Positions 1 through 9,086 of a stretch of DNA of 30,461 bases are shown here, piece after piece. Where the stretch lies: positions 1-30,461 of the forward strand of contig CAYHWW010000027.1 of NCBI GenBank assembly GCA_964360145.1, written 5' to 3'. How positions within the stretch are numbered: position 1 is the stretch's first letter; every line of letters begins with the position of its first letter. Origin of the DNA: CAYHWW01 sp964360145 (GTDB taxonomy: Bacteria > Bdellovibrionota > UBA1018 > CAYHWW01). The notes below the pieces were generated by a model. It searched no databases. It worked only from the letters and a program-made list of their open reading frames with translations, and had not been told where the DNA came from. Made by a program: the position numbers and the translations under genes.

Positions 1-448
1 TGAAGAGCTTATCGGAACAGAGCTTGGTGGCGCCGTAGAGATTGATCGGGCTGGCGGCCTTGTCGGTGCTGAGAGCAACCACTTTGGAGACCTTAGTATC
101 GATGGCGGCACGAATAACGTTTTGGGCGCCCAGGACATTGGTCTTGATCGCTTCGAAGGGGTTGTACTCGGCTGCGGGGACTTGCTTCAGCGCCGCGGCA
201 TGGATGACAAAGTCAACATCGCGGAAGGCTTCCTTCAGCCGGGCCTCATCGCGTACATCGCCGATGAAGAAACGGAGATTGGGATGGGCGGACTTGGGGA
301 ACTTGGCCGCCATATGAAATTGCTTGAGCTCATCACGGGAAAAGATAACGAGCTTGCGAGGCTTGTAACGCTCCAGGATGGTTTGCACCATGAGGTTGCC
401 GAAAGAGCCCGTGCCGCCAGTAATCAGAATCGTTTTCTGATCGAACAT
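1..448 (-). CDS. pseB: UDP-N-acetylglucosamine 4,6-dehydratase (inverting), PseB-type, 3' end outside window
   Basis: The first 149 residues are visible; the gene runs off the left edge. It belongs to the extended SDR family of polysaccharide dehydratases (FlaA1/PseB). The NAD(P)-binding TGGTGSFG loop is at residues 10-17, the RDE stretch after the second strand is present, and LSTDKA is followed by YGATK with the catalytic-type Tyr near residue 138 and Lys near 142. PseB converts UDP-GlcNAc to UDP-2-acetamido-2,6-dideoxy-4-keto-L-arabino-hexose, the first step towards pseudaminic acid and several L-configured amino sugars. The ATG at 448-446 is directly followed by the expected family N-terminus. 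It is divergent from the flavoprotein at 524. The PseB rather than CapD/WbpM assignment rests on the compact N-terminus without membrane segments. The family call is secure, the exact product less so. Confidence 0.88.
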   Translation of the reverse strand, partial: MFDQKTILITGGTGSFGNLMVQTILERYKPRKLVIFSRDELKQFHMAAKFPKSAHPNLRFFIGDVRDEARLKEAFRDVDFVIHAAALKQVPAAEYNPFEAIKTNVLGAQNVIRAAIDTKVSKVVALSTDKAASPINLYGATKLCSDKLF

Positions 449-523
449 TAGTAATTATCTATTTGACTCGGTCTGGGAATACAATGTGAATTTGATCTGC
501 GGGAATGAGGAGACAAGAGCACA

Positions 524-1609
524 ATGTCATCCACGGATAACTCAGCTCAAATTGCCATTATTGGCGGGGGAGTGGTCGGAGCAGCCTGTGCCGAACGGCT
601 TTCCCGCAATCACGATAATACTCTGGTATTGGAAGCCTTTGACCGCTGTGCCGAGGGGGTTACAAGCCGTAATAGTGGTGTCATCCACTCTGGCCTTTAC
701 TACCCCCCTGACTCCCTGAAGGCACACCTTTGCATCCGCGGCTTGGAAATGCTCTACGAATGGTGCCAAAAACACGGCGTACCTCATGCTCAAACAGGTA
801 AAATCATCGTGGCAAACGGCCCCCTTGAGGATGCCGCCCTTGTAGACTTGCATGTGAATGCCCTGAGATCCGGCGCTGAGGGACTGACTCGCTGGTCCCA
901 GGCCAAGCTCAACTCTGTCCTGCCCACGATCCCAGGTACTGCAGCACTCTTCGCGGAACGGACCGGCATTATTGACGCCACAGCTTTAACTCACAGTCTC
1001 CTGACAGCAGCGGAAAGTCGAGGCACGCAGGTGCTCACCCGCTGCGCGGTCACCGCCATCACCGCTGCCAGGGGCGGCTACGAACTCGAAACCAGCCGAG
1101 GCCCGATTTTCGCTAGGGTCGTTATCAATGCCGCGGGTCTGGCTTCCGACGAAGTGGCCCGGATGGCGGGCATTGACCGTTACAGAATCTACCCCTGCCG
1201 CGGCGACTACTTTCGCCTCAAAGGCGCCCATTTTCCCCATCTCATATACCCGGTGAAGACCAAGGGTAGCCCCGGCCTGGGCGTTCATGTCACCTTGGGT
1301 TTGGACGGAACCGTGCGCCTAGGCCCGGATGCTGAGTACGTCGACCAAAAAGATGACTTCTCCCCTCGTCCCGAAAAGGCGGCGGCCTTCCAAAAAGCCG
1401 CGGAAAAACTCTTGGGGCCCATCGCCCTCGAGAACCTCGAATACGACCAATGCGGTGTGCGCCCCAAGCTGCGTGGCCCCATGGACCCCCAGGAGTGGGA
1501 TTTCGTCATCTGCGCGGACCGCCCGGGGCTTATCAACCTGGTGGGAATTGAATCGCCAGGCCTTACCGCGAGCCTTGCCATCGCCGAGCTTGTGGAGAAA
1601 ATCCTGTAA
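524..1609 (+). CDS. FAD-dependent oxidoreductase, L-2-hydroxyglutarate oxidase (LhgO)-like
   Basis: The protein has 361 residues and a DAO-type FAD fold. The dinucleotide-binding GGGVVG is at residues 14-19. SRNSGVIHSGLYY follows near residue 50, typical of the L-2-hydroxyglutarate dehydrogenase/oxidase subfamily. The C-terminal GIESPGLTAS segment is where this family closes the FAD site. Known members oxidise L-2-hydroxyglutarate to 2-oxoglutarate. At 361 residues it is shorter than the about 420 of E. coli LhgO, but shorter homologues exist. A GAGGAG stretch lies about 11 bases before the ATG. Its place among sugar genes suggests recycling of 2-hydroxyglutarate from a sugar dehydrogenase, or oxidation of a sugar hydroxyl; both are inference. 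It ends 5 bases before the convergent asnB-like gene. Confidence 0.8.
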   Translation: MSSTDNSAQIAIIGGGVVGAACAERLSRNHDNTLVLEAFDRCAEGVTSRNSGVIHSGLYYPPDSLKAHLCIRGLEMLYEWCQKHGVPHAQTGKIIVANGPLEDAALVDLHVNALRSGAEGLTRWSQAKLNSVLPTIPGTAALFAERTGIIDATALTHSLLTAAESRGTQVLTRCAVTAITAARGGYELETSRGPIFARVVINAAGLASDEVARMAGIDRYRIYPCRGDYFRLKGAHFPHLIYPVKTKGSPGLGVHVTLGLDGTVRLGPDAEYVDQKDDFSPRPEKAAAFQKAAEKLLGPIALENLEYDQCGVRPKLRGPMDPQEWDFVICADRPGLINLVGIESPGLTASLAIAELVEKIL

Positions 1610-1614
1610 TGAGA

Positions 1615-3510
1615 CTACCGCTCCATCAAAGAACCAAAGCGCAGGGCGGAAAGATACTTCCAGAGCTGGGTTGCCTCTTGCCAGCTGGGATTCTGCCCCG
1701 ATGAGAGCATGCCACGGTACCGGGCTGCGATGAAGCCGCGGTTAAGCCATGCATCCATGGGGGATGGAGTCTCCAGGACCTGCTCCACCCAGGGCTTCAG
1801 AGGCCCCGTAAGCCAAGACTGTAGCGGTGAGTTGAACCCGAGTTTGAGTTTCCGCTGACGGATGGACTCGGGCAATATACCCACCATGGCCTCTCGCAAA
1901 ATGAGCTTCGTGAAGCCCTGGCCGACTTTGCGGTCAGAGGGCAGCGAGAACCCAAACTTCACCAGCCTGTAATCCAAAAAGGGCATGCGCACCTCGACGC
2001 CATGGGCCATGGACATCAGATCGAAGTTCCGGAGAATGCGGGGCAAAACCCTCACGGTAAAATCGTCGTAGAGCGCCATATTGATCGCATCGAACCCAGC
2101 GGGAGGAGCAAACAGCTCTGCACGATAGAGTTCCGCGCTCAGAGGATCAAAACGCAAGGCGCCTCCGAGGGCGGACATACGACGCTTTAATGCTGCAACC
2201 AGAGGGCTGGGGTCCCGGGATCGCACCATGCCACGGGCCACGCCCAGGGCGAGACTCTTCCACGAAAAGAAGCTGCCCGTCTGCTCGCGTACTTGGTTGA
2301 GAAGGGACAGCGCCTCCAGAGGCCTTGAAAAACAATCCAAGAAGCGAAGGTAAGTATAGTCATGATAGCCGCCCAGATACTCATCGGCACCATGGCCATC
2401 CAAGGTAACCTTGATTCCATCGGCCCTCTGCGCCTGGTAGATGCGCCAGGGGCCATCGGGCATTCCGGGGTATATGGCCTCCATGGAATAAATGATGTCA
2501 TCGAGTCGGCGCACCAGTTCCTCCATGTCGCCCCGTACCCACACGGCCTCCATGGATGTGCCTTCCAGGGCTGCTCGCGCATAGGCCGATTCATCGTGGG
2601 CAGTGCCTGGGAACTCGTGAACGTAGGCCTTATGGGTGAAGGCGCCCGTTTCTTTTTCACCGCGAATCTTGGATAGGGTGAGCATCACGGCGCTGGAGTC
2701 CAGACCACCACTCAAAGACGTCGCCACAGGTACGTCACTCCTCAAGCGGATGCGACAGGCGTCGGTAAAGATGCTTCGAAATTCTTCCGCTTGAACACCA
2801 TGATCCATGGGAACGTCCACCAGTTCCCGGCTCAGATTCCACCAGAAGCCACTGTTTTCACCCTCTGGACTGATCTCCATGAACTGGCCGGGGCGCAAGG
2901 GGCATACGTCCTGGAAAAGACTATGGCCTGAAGCCTCTGCGCCGGCCACGGCAAGCAGCGCTGTGGCGACGCCCTTGTGATCCCAACGCAGGGGATGGCT
3001 AGCGCGCAGCCCCAGAAACGCTTTGGTCTCCGACGCGAAGGCGGTGCCTCCGCCCACACGCCAAACGTAGAGAGGCTTGATGCCGAATCGGTCCACGCAG
3101 AGCGTGAGTTTGCGTTTGTGTTCGTCGTAGAGGGCGATGGCCCACATGCCGTTGAAGCGGGCAAAGGCCTGGGTTCCCCAGCGGTGCAGAGCCGCCAAGA
3201 CCACTTCCGAATCCCCTGTGGTACGGAAGCTATAACCCTCCGCCTGCAGTTCTTGGCGCAGCTCCACGTAGTTATAAACTTCGCCGTTATAAACCATCCA
3301 GAGGCCCGTGCCCGGCAGCGTCATGGGCAAGGCTGCTTCTTCGCGTACATCCAGGATGGAAAGTCTGCGGTGGCCCAGACCCACACCAGGGCTATTCCAC
3401 CACTTCACACGCTGACCGTCGGGGCCTCGATGTGCGATGCGCCTTGTCATTTCCTCGAGATCCGACTCTCGAGCTCCTGTCATGAAAGCGATGCCTGCAA
3501 TACCGCACAT
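1615..3510 (-). CDS. asnB: asparagine synthase (glutamine-hydrolysing)-like amidotransferase
   Basis: The protein has 631 residues and both domains of the AsnB family. The N-terminal class II glutaminase begins MCGIAG, so Cys2 is the nucleophile once Met is removed; RGPDG, NGEVYN and the GDSE segment are present. The synthetase domain carries the pyrophosphate loop SGGLDS at residues 267-272. The family moves ammonia from glutamine to an AMP-activated carboxylate. In polysaccharide loci such proteins often amidate uronic acids rather than make free asparagine, which is the likelier role here (inference from context). The start is 10 bases after the wecG-like stop and the two share a strand, so they probably form an operon. 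An AGGA lies 8 bases before the ATG. Confidence 0.9.
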   Translation of the reverse strand: MCGIAGIAFMTGARESDLEEMTRRIAHRGPDGQRVKWWNSPGVGLGHRRLSILDVREEAALPMTLPGTGLWMVYNGEVYNYVELRQELQAEGYSFRTTGDSEVVLAALHRWGTQAFARFNGMWAIALYDEHKRKLTLCVDRFGIKPLYVWRVGGGTAFASETKAFLGLRASHPLRWDHKGVATALLAVAGAEASGHSLFQDVCPLRPGQFMEISPEGENSGFWWNLSRELVDVPMDHGVQAEEFRSIFTDACRIRLRSDVPVATSLSGGLDSSAVMLTLSKIRGEKETGAFTHKAYVHEFPGTAHDESAYARAALEGTSMEAVWVRGDMEELVRRLDDIIYSMEAIYPGMPDGPWRIYQAQRADGIKVTLDGHGADEYLGGYHDYTYLRFLDCFSRPLEALSLLNQVREQTGSFFSWKSLALGVARGMVRSRDPSPLVAALKRRMSALGGALRFDPLSAELYRAELFAPPAGFDAINMALYDDFTVRVLPRILRNFDLMSMAHGVEVRMPFLDYRLVKFGFSLPSDRKVGQGFTKLILREAMVGILPESIRQRKLKLGFNSPLQSWLTGPLKPWVEQVLETPSPMDAWLNRGFIAARYRGMLSSGQNPSWQEATQLWKYLSALRFGSLMER

Positions 3511-3520
3511 TTCCTGAATC

Positions 3521-4309
3521 CTATTTTTTGGCGCGTAAGAAACCGCGAGCGACTGCGCAGATGAACATCATGTTAGTTTTCACATAGCGGCTTGTAAGGC
3601 GGCGTGGCTCCGTGGACCAGCGGTGCAGCCACTCCAACCCATTTTTTTGCATCCAGACAGGGGCTCTTTCCTTGTTCCCGGAGAGAAAATCGAAGGCTGC
3701 CCCAACCCCCACGAAAACGGCCGTGGGGAGCGACGACGATGCAAGGCTCATCCAGTACTCCTGCTTCGGGGCCCCGAGGCCCACCCACACAAGTCGTGCC
3801 CCGGAGGCCCTCACTCGCTGCAGCAGAGCCGCATGATCAGTCCTCCGAGTCACTTTGCCCGCCCTCAGCTCTTCCACCGTGTAAAATGGCCCCGCTTCAA
3901 CGCCGACAATATTGATGCCCTCATAGCGAGCACTCAACCTATCACGCAGTTCTTGGACAACGCGGGGCGTGGACCCCAAGAAATACTGGGGAATACGTCG
4001 CCCGTCCTCGCTTTCAAACAGCTTCGCCATGACATCGGGCCCGCTGGCACGGCCATGGATGGCAGCCCCCAACCAGCGGGATACCCACACCAACGGCATG
4101 CCATCCGCCGTGGCAAGGGCCGCACCGTTGGTCACTGATTGGAAGCAAGGATCCTGATGGCCTTCCATCACGGTGTGCACGTTGCTCACACAGACATAGC
4201 CCCCCTGACCCGCGGCTACCCGTTGGCAGAGGGCCGAGACCACTTCGTCACAATCAAGCAGCGAAATGCGAGAGCCTAGGATTTCACAGGTTTCTGAAGT
4301 GGCCAACAC
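3521..4309 (-). CDS. WecG/TagA/CpsF family glycosyltransferase (GT26)
   Basis: The protein has 262 residues, the usual length for the family. Motifs in order are VSNVHTV (residues 41-47), ADGMPLVW (68-75, with Asp69 at the position proposed as catalytic base), WVGLGAPKQE (175-184) and GVGAAFDFLSG (201-211). The C-terminal Arg-rich region contains EWLHRW and TEPRRL, which in TagA forms the membrane-associated tail. Family members add the second sugar (N-acetylmannosamine, its uronic acid, or similar) to an undecaprenyl-diphosphate-linked sugar on the cytoplasmic face. This matches the initiating transferase encoded next door on the opposite strand. The start is GTG, supported by GAGGAG 8 bases upstream. 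Donor specificity cannot be read from the sequence. Confidence 0.9.
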   Translation of the reverse strand: MLATSETCEILGSRISLLDCDEVVSALCQRVAAGQGGYVCVSNVHTVMEGHQDPCFQSVTNGAALATADGMPLVWVSRWLGAAIHGRASGPDVMAKLFESEDGRRIPQYFLGSTPRVVQELRDRLSARYEGINIVGVEAGPFYTVEELRAGKVTRRTDHAALLQRVRASGARLVWVGLGAPKQEYWMSLASSSLPTAVFVGVGAAFDFLSGNKERAPVWMQKNGLEWLHRWSTEPRRLTSRYVKTNMMFICAVARGFLRAKK

Positions 4310-4326
4310 CTCTGTAACTCCTCACA

Positions 4327-5835
4327 ATGCAGGACGAAATGTCAAAAATAGATTGCCTCTTAAAAGCCGATTTTAATGCTTCAGTACCTGGGCTAGAATC
4401 CAACAACGTGGCTAGAAGCTTTCGGGTCTTGTGGAAAAACTACTCCAACACCTTCATCACGCTAACCCAGGTGATCGTAGACTTCGCATCTGTCTTCGCC
4501 GCCTTCTGGATCGGCTATTGGTTCTACGTCCACATCCTGGGTGGCTACGCACCCCAAACCCCCAGCGAATATACCCTCATCGCCAGCGGAGGCGCCGCCC
4601 TCTTTGTCACGGTCTTCAAGGCCCTGGACCTCTACAAGCGGGAAATCAGCCTCCTCAACGTTGAGGAGCTGCGGAAAATCCTCATCGCCAGCACCTGGGG
4701 CAGTGCCCTCTTCCTAGGTCTGACCTTCTACCTCAGAAGCTTCACCCTCTCTCGCATCGCCACCACCATCTCCCTCGCCTTCGTGCTCCTCCTCGTCATC
4801 GTGGAGCGCATGATTTTCCACCGCATCCACCTCTACTTTCACCTGCGGGGCTTTTCCCAGCGGCGCATCCTCATCTACGGTGCCGGCGACGTGGGTCGAC
4901 ACTTACTGAAGCGCCTCTACCAATCTCCGGCCCTGGGCATGTCGCCAGTGGGCTTGCTAGACGACGACAGCGCCAAGCACGGGGGCTCCCTCACATTCAA
5001 GGAATATCCTCAGGTGCGGGGTAACAAGATCCTGGGAGGCTTCGACGACCTCTGCCGCATCGCCCGCGCCCAGGCCGTGGAAGAGGTTTACATCGCCATG
5101 CCCGGCGCCACCTATGAGCGCATCCGCGCCATCGTGGAAGAATGCCGCCGCGCTGGCGTGGTGTACTCCATCGTGCCCCACTCCTTCGATCTCAGCATTG
5201 AAAAGGTCAGCGTCCTCGACATCGGCGGCATTCCCATCCTGCGCATGCGCCACCATCGCAAATCCTGGGTCTACCAAATCCTGAAGCGGATGGTGGATTT
5301 CCTGGCCGCAACGATACTCATCACCCTGGCATCACCGTTCTACGCGCTCTTTGGCATCCTCATCAAGCTGGACTCCCCAGGTCCCATCATCTTCAAACAA
5401 AAACGCGTGGGCCTCGGCGGCAAGGAATTCAGCTTTTACAAGTTTCGCACCATGTTCACGGATGCATTGGCCTACGCTAAAACACCATCGGCCTCCAACG
5501 ATCCGCGCATCACCCCAGTGGGCCGGTGGTTGCGGCGCACCAGCCTCGATGAGCTGCCCCAGCTCTTCAACGTGCTCCGCGGCGACATGAGCCTCGTGGG
5601 CCCTCGGCCCGAGATGCCCTTCATCGTGAAGGAATACACGCCGCTCCAGCGAGAACGCCTCAGCGTGAGGCCCGGCATCACTGGCGTGTGGCAAATCAGC
5701 GCTGTGCGGGGCGAACCCATCCACGCCAACCTGGAATACGACCTGTATTACATCGAGAATCAATCACTGCTGCTGGACCTGGTCATCTTGGTGAAGACCG
5801 TCTTCGGCGTGATCCGAGGCATCGGGGCGATTTAA
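4327..5835 (+). CDS. undecaprenyl-phosphate sugar phosphotransferase (WcaJ/WbaP-type initiating enzyme)
   Basis: The protein has 502 residues and the three-part plan of polyisoprenyl-phosphate hexose-1-phosphate transferases. Hydrophobic helices span about residues 45-165. A CoA-binding-like Rossmann domain starts at ILIYGAGDVG (181-190). The catalytic sugar transferase domain runs from about 318, with its membrane hairpin at 325-347, KFRTM at 372-376, DELPQ at 408-412 and GPRPE at 425-429. The enzyme moves a sugar-1-phosphate from a nucleotide sugar to undecaprenyl phosphate, starting the lipid-linked glycan. The ATG at 4327 has no clear ribosome site; an in-frame ATG at 4339 follows AGGA by 4 bases and may be the true start. 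Only 17 bases separate it from the divergent wecG-like start. The sugar used is unknown. Confidence 0.92.
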   Translation: MQDEMSKIDCLLKADFNASVPGLESNNVARSFRVLWKNYSNTFITLTQVIVDFASVFAAFWIGYWFYVHILGGYAPQTPSEYTLIASGGAALFVTVFKALDLYKREISLLNVEELRKILIASTWGSALFLGLTFYLRSFTLSRIATTISLAFVLLLVIVERMIFHRIHLYFHLRGFSQRRILIYGAGDVGRHLLKRLYQSPALGMSPVGLLDDDSAKHGGSLTFKEYPQVRGNKILGGFDDLCRIARAQAVEEVYIAMPGATYERIRAIVEECRRAGVVYSIVPHSFDLSIEKVSVLDIGGIPILRMRHHRKSWVYQILKRMVDFLAATILITLASPFYALFGILIKLDSPGPIIFKQKRVGLGGKEFSFYKFRTMFTDALAYAKTPSASNDPRITPVGRWLRRTSLDELPQLFNVLRGDMSLVGPRPEMPFIVKEYTPLQRERLSVRPGITGVWQISAVRGEPIHANLEYDLYYIENQSLLLDLVILVKTVFGVIRGIGAI

Positions 5836-5844
5836 CGATGGGCC

Positions 5845-7692
5845 TTATACGTTAGCGAACCTGGCGAAGTCTTGGTTGTCCTTGCAAAGCTCGTCGTAGG
5901 TCCCACTGGCGACGATGGCGCCCGCCGACATGAAAAAAAGCCTGTCGCAGCGGGCCACTGTTGTGAGGCGGTGGGCGATGATAATGATGGTCCTCTCACC
6001 GCTCAGGCGGGCAATAGACTGCACTATGGCCTGCTCTGTCTCGTTGTCCAGGGCCGAGGTTGCCTCGTCCAGAACAAGTACCTCACGGTTATGATACAGA
6101 CAGCGGGCAATGCCGATGCGCTGCCGTTGCCCACCGGAAAGTCTCACGCCACGATCACCGACAGTGGTATCCAGGCCGTGCTCCAAGGACCTTACGAAGT
6201 CCTCTAGATATGCGGCCCTCAGCGCAGCCCAGACTTGTTGCTCGTCGATCTCCTCATCGGCAACACCGAAAGCGACGTTGCGGCGGATGCTGTCGTCCGA
6301 CAGGTAGATCTGTTGGGGAATGTAGCCGATCTTCTCCTGCCATGCTGCGATGTCACGGGTGACGTCCACTCCATCCACCAAGATCTTGCCCCCGGTGGGG
6401 CTCAATAGACCAAGGATGATATCAGCCAGGGTCGTCTTCCCCGCTCCTGAGTGACCCACGAAGGCTATTGCTTGTCCCCTTTTGATGGAAAGGGAGACCC
6501 CCCGAACGGATGCCTGCTTGCTGTCGGCATAAGAGTACGTGATATTCTGAAGATCGATTTTCTCTACGAAAGCCAGGGACTTTTGTCTCGACGCCGCGTC
6601 CAAGGTGGCCATGGAAGCTGAAGCCGAGCCCCGAAGATCGTGATGGCCATCGTCGGCGTAGCTCACAAAATTGGTGCCCTGACGCATGCTTATGGCGGCA
6701 CTGATGATGCGGTTCATGGATGGCATGAGCCGAAATGCGGCCACGGCAAAGAGGGCAAGGACCGGTATGAGTGTCTGCGGGTCCTGACCCGTCACAAGTA
6801 CGCTCAAGACGAAAGCCATGACCACAGTGACTAGGATGCTCTCCATGAACAGCCGAGGCAGCTGATTCAGGATGCCGACACGCGCGGCGGCGATGGCATC
6901 CCTCTCGAAATACTTGATATAAGCATCGATGAAATATTTTTCGCGCCCCAATACCTTTGTTTCCTTGAGGCCTAAAAAAGCGTTGTAGAGCGTCTTGAGT
7001 TGCTCCGCGCTGCAAATAAATGCTTCTTTCGAATAGTGACTGAGCTTGGTCCTGATGACCAAATACAAAGCAAGCGCAGTTCCTCCAATGACGACGATAG
7101 CCGTTGCCGTCACCAACGGCTGCACGACAAACAGGTAACAGAGGATCACCGCCAAAACGACAGCCTCCGTGCCTATGATCATGAACGGCCCCAGTACGGC
7201 GTCAACAAGCCGCGCGGCTGACTGCAAATTGCGGATGACTTCCGCCGGATTTTTCTGGAGATGGAAAGAGTAAGGGGCCTGCATGTAAAAGCTCATGAGG
7301 GCTCGAGATCCCGCAATCTTTTTTTGACTGAAGAAATGGAATTGAAGATGATAAAATAGCCAGAAGTAAGCATTCTTGGCGAGATACACCACGAGTAACA
7401 CGACACTTACGGCGCCCAAAAAATGACGATGGGAACTGAAACCCAACCACTGGTAGGCCTGCCTCAGGCGCTCATGCTCCGTGGCAATGCTGGGCTCAGC
7501 AACCAGCTTCATGAAGGGCAGGATTAAAGATACGCCCAACAGCTCCAGTACGGCACCGAGGAGCATCATGACAAAAAAACCAGCCAGCCTGAGCCGCTCG
7601 CGGGGGGTCAACAGGGCGTAAATCCTGAGAGCCATGCTGCGTCGCTGCGGGTCCCTCACTTGGGATGACTTGTGATCAAAAGTAGATTCCAT
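5845..7692 (-). CDS. ABC transporter, fused permease and ATPase, PglK/MsbA-like lipid-linked glycan flippase
   Basis: This is a 615-residue half-transporter. An N-terminal membrane domain with six probable helices spans about residues 35-335. The ATPase domain has Walker A GHSGAGKT (413-420), signature LSGGQ (518-522), Walker B VLVLDE (538-543) and H-loop His574, all intact, so it should hydrolyse ATP. A soluble linker of about 35 residues separates the domains. Single-chain transporters of this type in glycan loci (PglK of Campylobacter) flip undecaprenyl-linked oligosaccharides across the inner membrane. With the initiating transferase directly convergent (9-base gap), that is the likely job here. 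A lipid A or peptide exporter is less likely from context. I see no strong ribosome site; the promoter should lie in 7693-7799. Confidence 0.88.
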   Translation of the reverse strand: MESTFDHKSSQVRDPQRRSMALRIYALLTPRERLRLAGFFVMMLLGAVLELLGVSLILPFMKLVAEPSIATEHERLRQAYQWLGFSSHRHFLGAVSVVLLVVYLAKNAYFWLFYHLQFHFFSQKKIAGSRALMSFYMQAPYSFHLQKNPAEVIRNLQSAARLVDAVLGPFMIIGTEAVVLAVILCYLFVVQPLVTATAIVVIGGTALALYLVIRTKLSHYSKEAFICSAEQLKTLYNAFLGLKETKVLGREKYFIDAYIKYFERDAIAAARVGILNQLPRLFMESILVTVVMAFVLSVLVTGQDPQTLIPVLALFAVAAFRLMPSMNRIISAAISMRQGTNFVSYADDGHHDLRGSASASMATLDAASRQKSLAFVEKIDLQNITYSYADSKQASVRGVSLSIKRGQAIAFVGHSGAGKTTLADIILGLLSPTGGKILVDGVDVTRDIAAWQEKIGYIPQQIYLSDDSIRRNVAFGVADEEIDEQQVWAALRAAYLEDFVRSLEHGLDTTVGDRGVRLSGGQRQRIGIARCLYHNREVLVLDEATSALDNETEQAIVQSIARLSGERTIIIIAHRLTTVARCDRLFFMSAGAIVASGTYDELCKDNQDFARFANV

Positions 7693-7799
7693 GGCTATTT
7701 GGCTATTTACTAGACTCCCTGCAGTCGTTAATTGTGTTTCCCTGATAGCATCTCACGCTAAAAACACATCAAGAAAACAAAGTCTTACTGGCTATATCC

Positions 7800-9086
7800 A
7801 TGACAACAACTCTTCCTAAAGTTGGCTTTGCAGGCCTCTCCCACCTTGGAATCGTAACGAGCATAGCCCTCGCATCGAAAAAATTCCCCGTCGTCGCATT
7901 CGATGAACGCACGGATCTCATCGCCGACCTCAGGGCGCACCGCCTTCCCATCCATGAACCTCGGCTTGCTGAAATACTTGAGGGCTGTGGTGATGGCATT
8001 TTATTTACTCATTCCAAGTCTGATCTAAAAAGCTGCGATATAGTTTACGTGGCCATCGACGTCAAAACTGATGAGCAGAATGTGAGCGATCTCTCTGGGA
8101 TCCGAGCCCTCATCGCTGATGTTGGGCCCCACCTCAAGCAGGGCTGCGTGTTCGTCATTCTAAGCCAGGTACCCCCAGGCTTCACGCGCACCGTCAACCT
8201 GCCCCACTCCAAAGTGCACTATCAGGTAGAAACATTAATCTTCGGCCGTGCGGTGGAGAGAGCCTTGTATCCCGAGCGTTACATGGTGGGCTGCGCTGAC
8301 CCTGGCGCCCCGCTTCCCGCACCCTTCAAAACCCTTCTTTCGGCATTCGATTGTCCGATCCTGCCCATGCGCTACGAGAGCGCCGAACTGGCGAAAATCT
8401 CCATCAACATGTTCCTCGTATCCTCGGTGAGCGTTACCAATACGCTGGCTGAAATCTGCGAGTCCATCGGCGCCGACTGGGCCGAGATCGCGCCCGCCCT
8501 GAGACTAGATCGCCGCATCGGTCAGTACGCCTATCTCAGCCCCGGCCTGGGCATTGCCGGCGGCAACCTTGAGCGGGACCTGGTGACCGTGAAGAAGTTA
8601 TCGCAAGAGTTTGGCACGGACGCAGGCATCGTCGACGCCTGGACCACCAACAGCTGCTACCGACGCGATTGGGCCATCCGCACGGTGCACAAACGTGTAC
8701 TTTCCCTCAACGATAAACCCACCATTGCCGTTTGGGGCCTCGCCTATAAGCAAGACACCAAATCCATCAAAAACTCCCCTTCCGTCGCCTTCGTCGAAAG
8801 TCTAGGTGCCACCGCGGTGCGCGCCTACGACCCCCAAGTCGACTTGCGCGAGCAGCATCAAGGCAGCCTACCCCCGGGCTTCTCTCAAGTGGCCACGGCC
8901 CTGGAAGCCTGTCGCGGTGCTGACGCCTTAGCCGTGATGACTCCCTGGCCTGAATTCGCTGGGGTGGATCTGAAAGAGGTGAAGGCTCTCATGAGCGGCA
9001 ATACGATCATCGATCCTTACGCAGTTCTTGATGCCAGCGCTTGCGAACGCGCAGGGCTCAACCATTCACGATTGGGAAAACAATGA
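7800..9086 (+). CDS. UDP-glucose/GDP-mannose dehydrogenase-like protein lacking the catalytic cysteine
   Basis: The 428-residue protein has the three-domain plan of nucleotide-sugar 6-dehydrogenases. The N-terminal Rossmann loop reads GLSHLG (12-17) instead of the usual GTGYVG. In the central helix Lys199 and Asn203 correspond to conserved catalytic positions. The C-terminal nucleotide-sugar domain includes VWGLAYKQDTKSIKNSP, like the normal GLAFKPNTDD(I/M)R(E/N)SP. Where the family has GxGFGGSCFPKD, this protein has SPGLGIAGGNLERD (247-260) with no Cys, and the NPEFLREG box is also lost. It may not carry out the usual four-electron oxidation to a uronic acid; it could be a two-electron enzyme or have a new role (inference). 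It overlaps the next gene by ATGA, so the two are probably coupled. Confidence 0.82.
   Translation: MTTTLPKVGFAGLSHLGIVTSIALASKKFPVVAFDERTDLIADLRAHRLPIHEPRLAEILEGCGDGILFTHSKSDLKSCDIVYVAIDVKTDEQNVSDLSGIRALIADVGPHLKQGCVFVILSQVPPGFTRTVNLPHSKVHYQVETLIFGRAVERALYPERYMVGCADPGAPLPAPFKTLLSAFDCPILPMRYESAELAKISINMFLVSSVSVTNTLAEICESIGADWAEIAPALRLDRRIGQYAYLSPGLGIAGGNLERDLVTVKKLSQEFGTDAGIVDAWTTNSCYRRDWAIRTVHKRVLSLNDKPTIAVWGLAYKQDTKSIKNSPSVAFVESLGATAVRAYDPQVDLREQHQGSLPPGFSQVATALEACRGADALAVMTPWPEFAGVDLKEVKALMSGNTIIDPYAVLDASACERAGLNHSRLGKQ

Noticed and set aside
7681..7799. Promoter pair in the divergent region before the ABC transporter and the dehydrogenase-like gene
   Set aside because: A tandem aaatagcc repeat and AT-rich stretches occur, but no -35/-10 pair with sensible spacing could be named for either strand.
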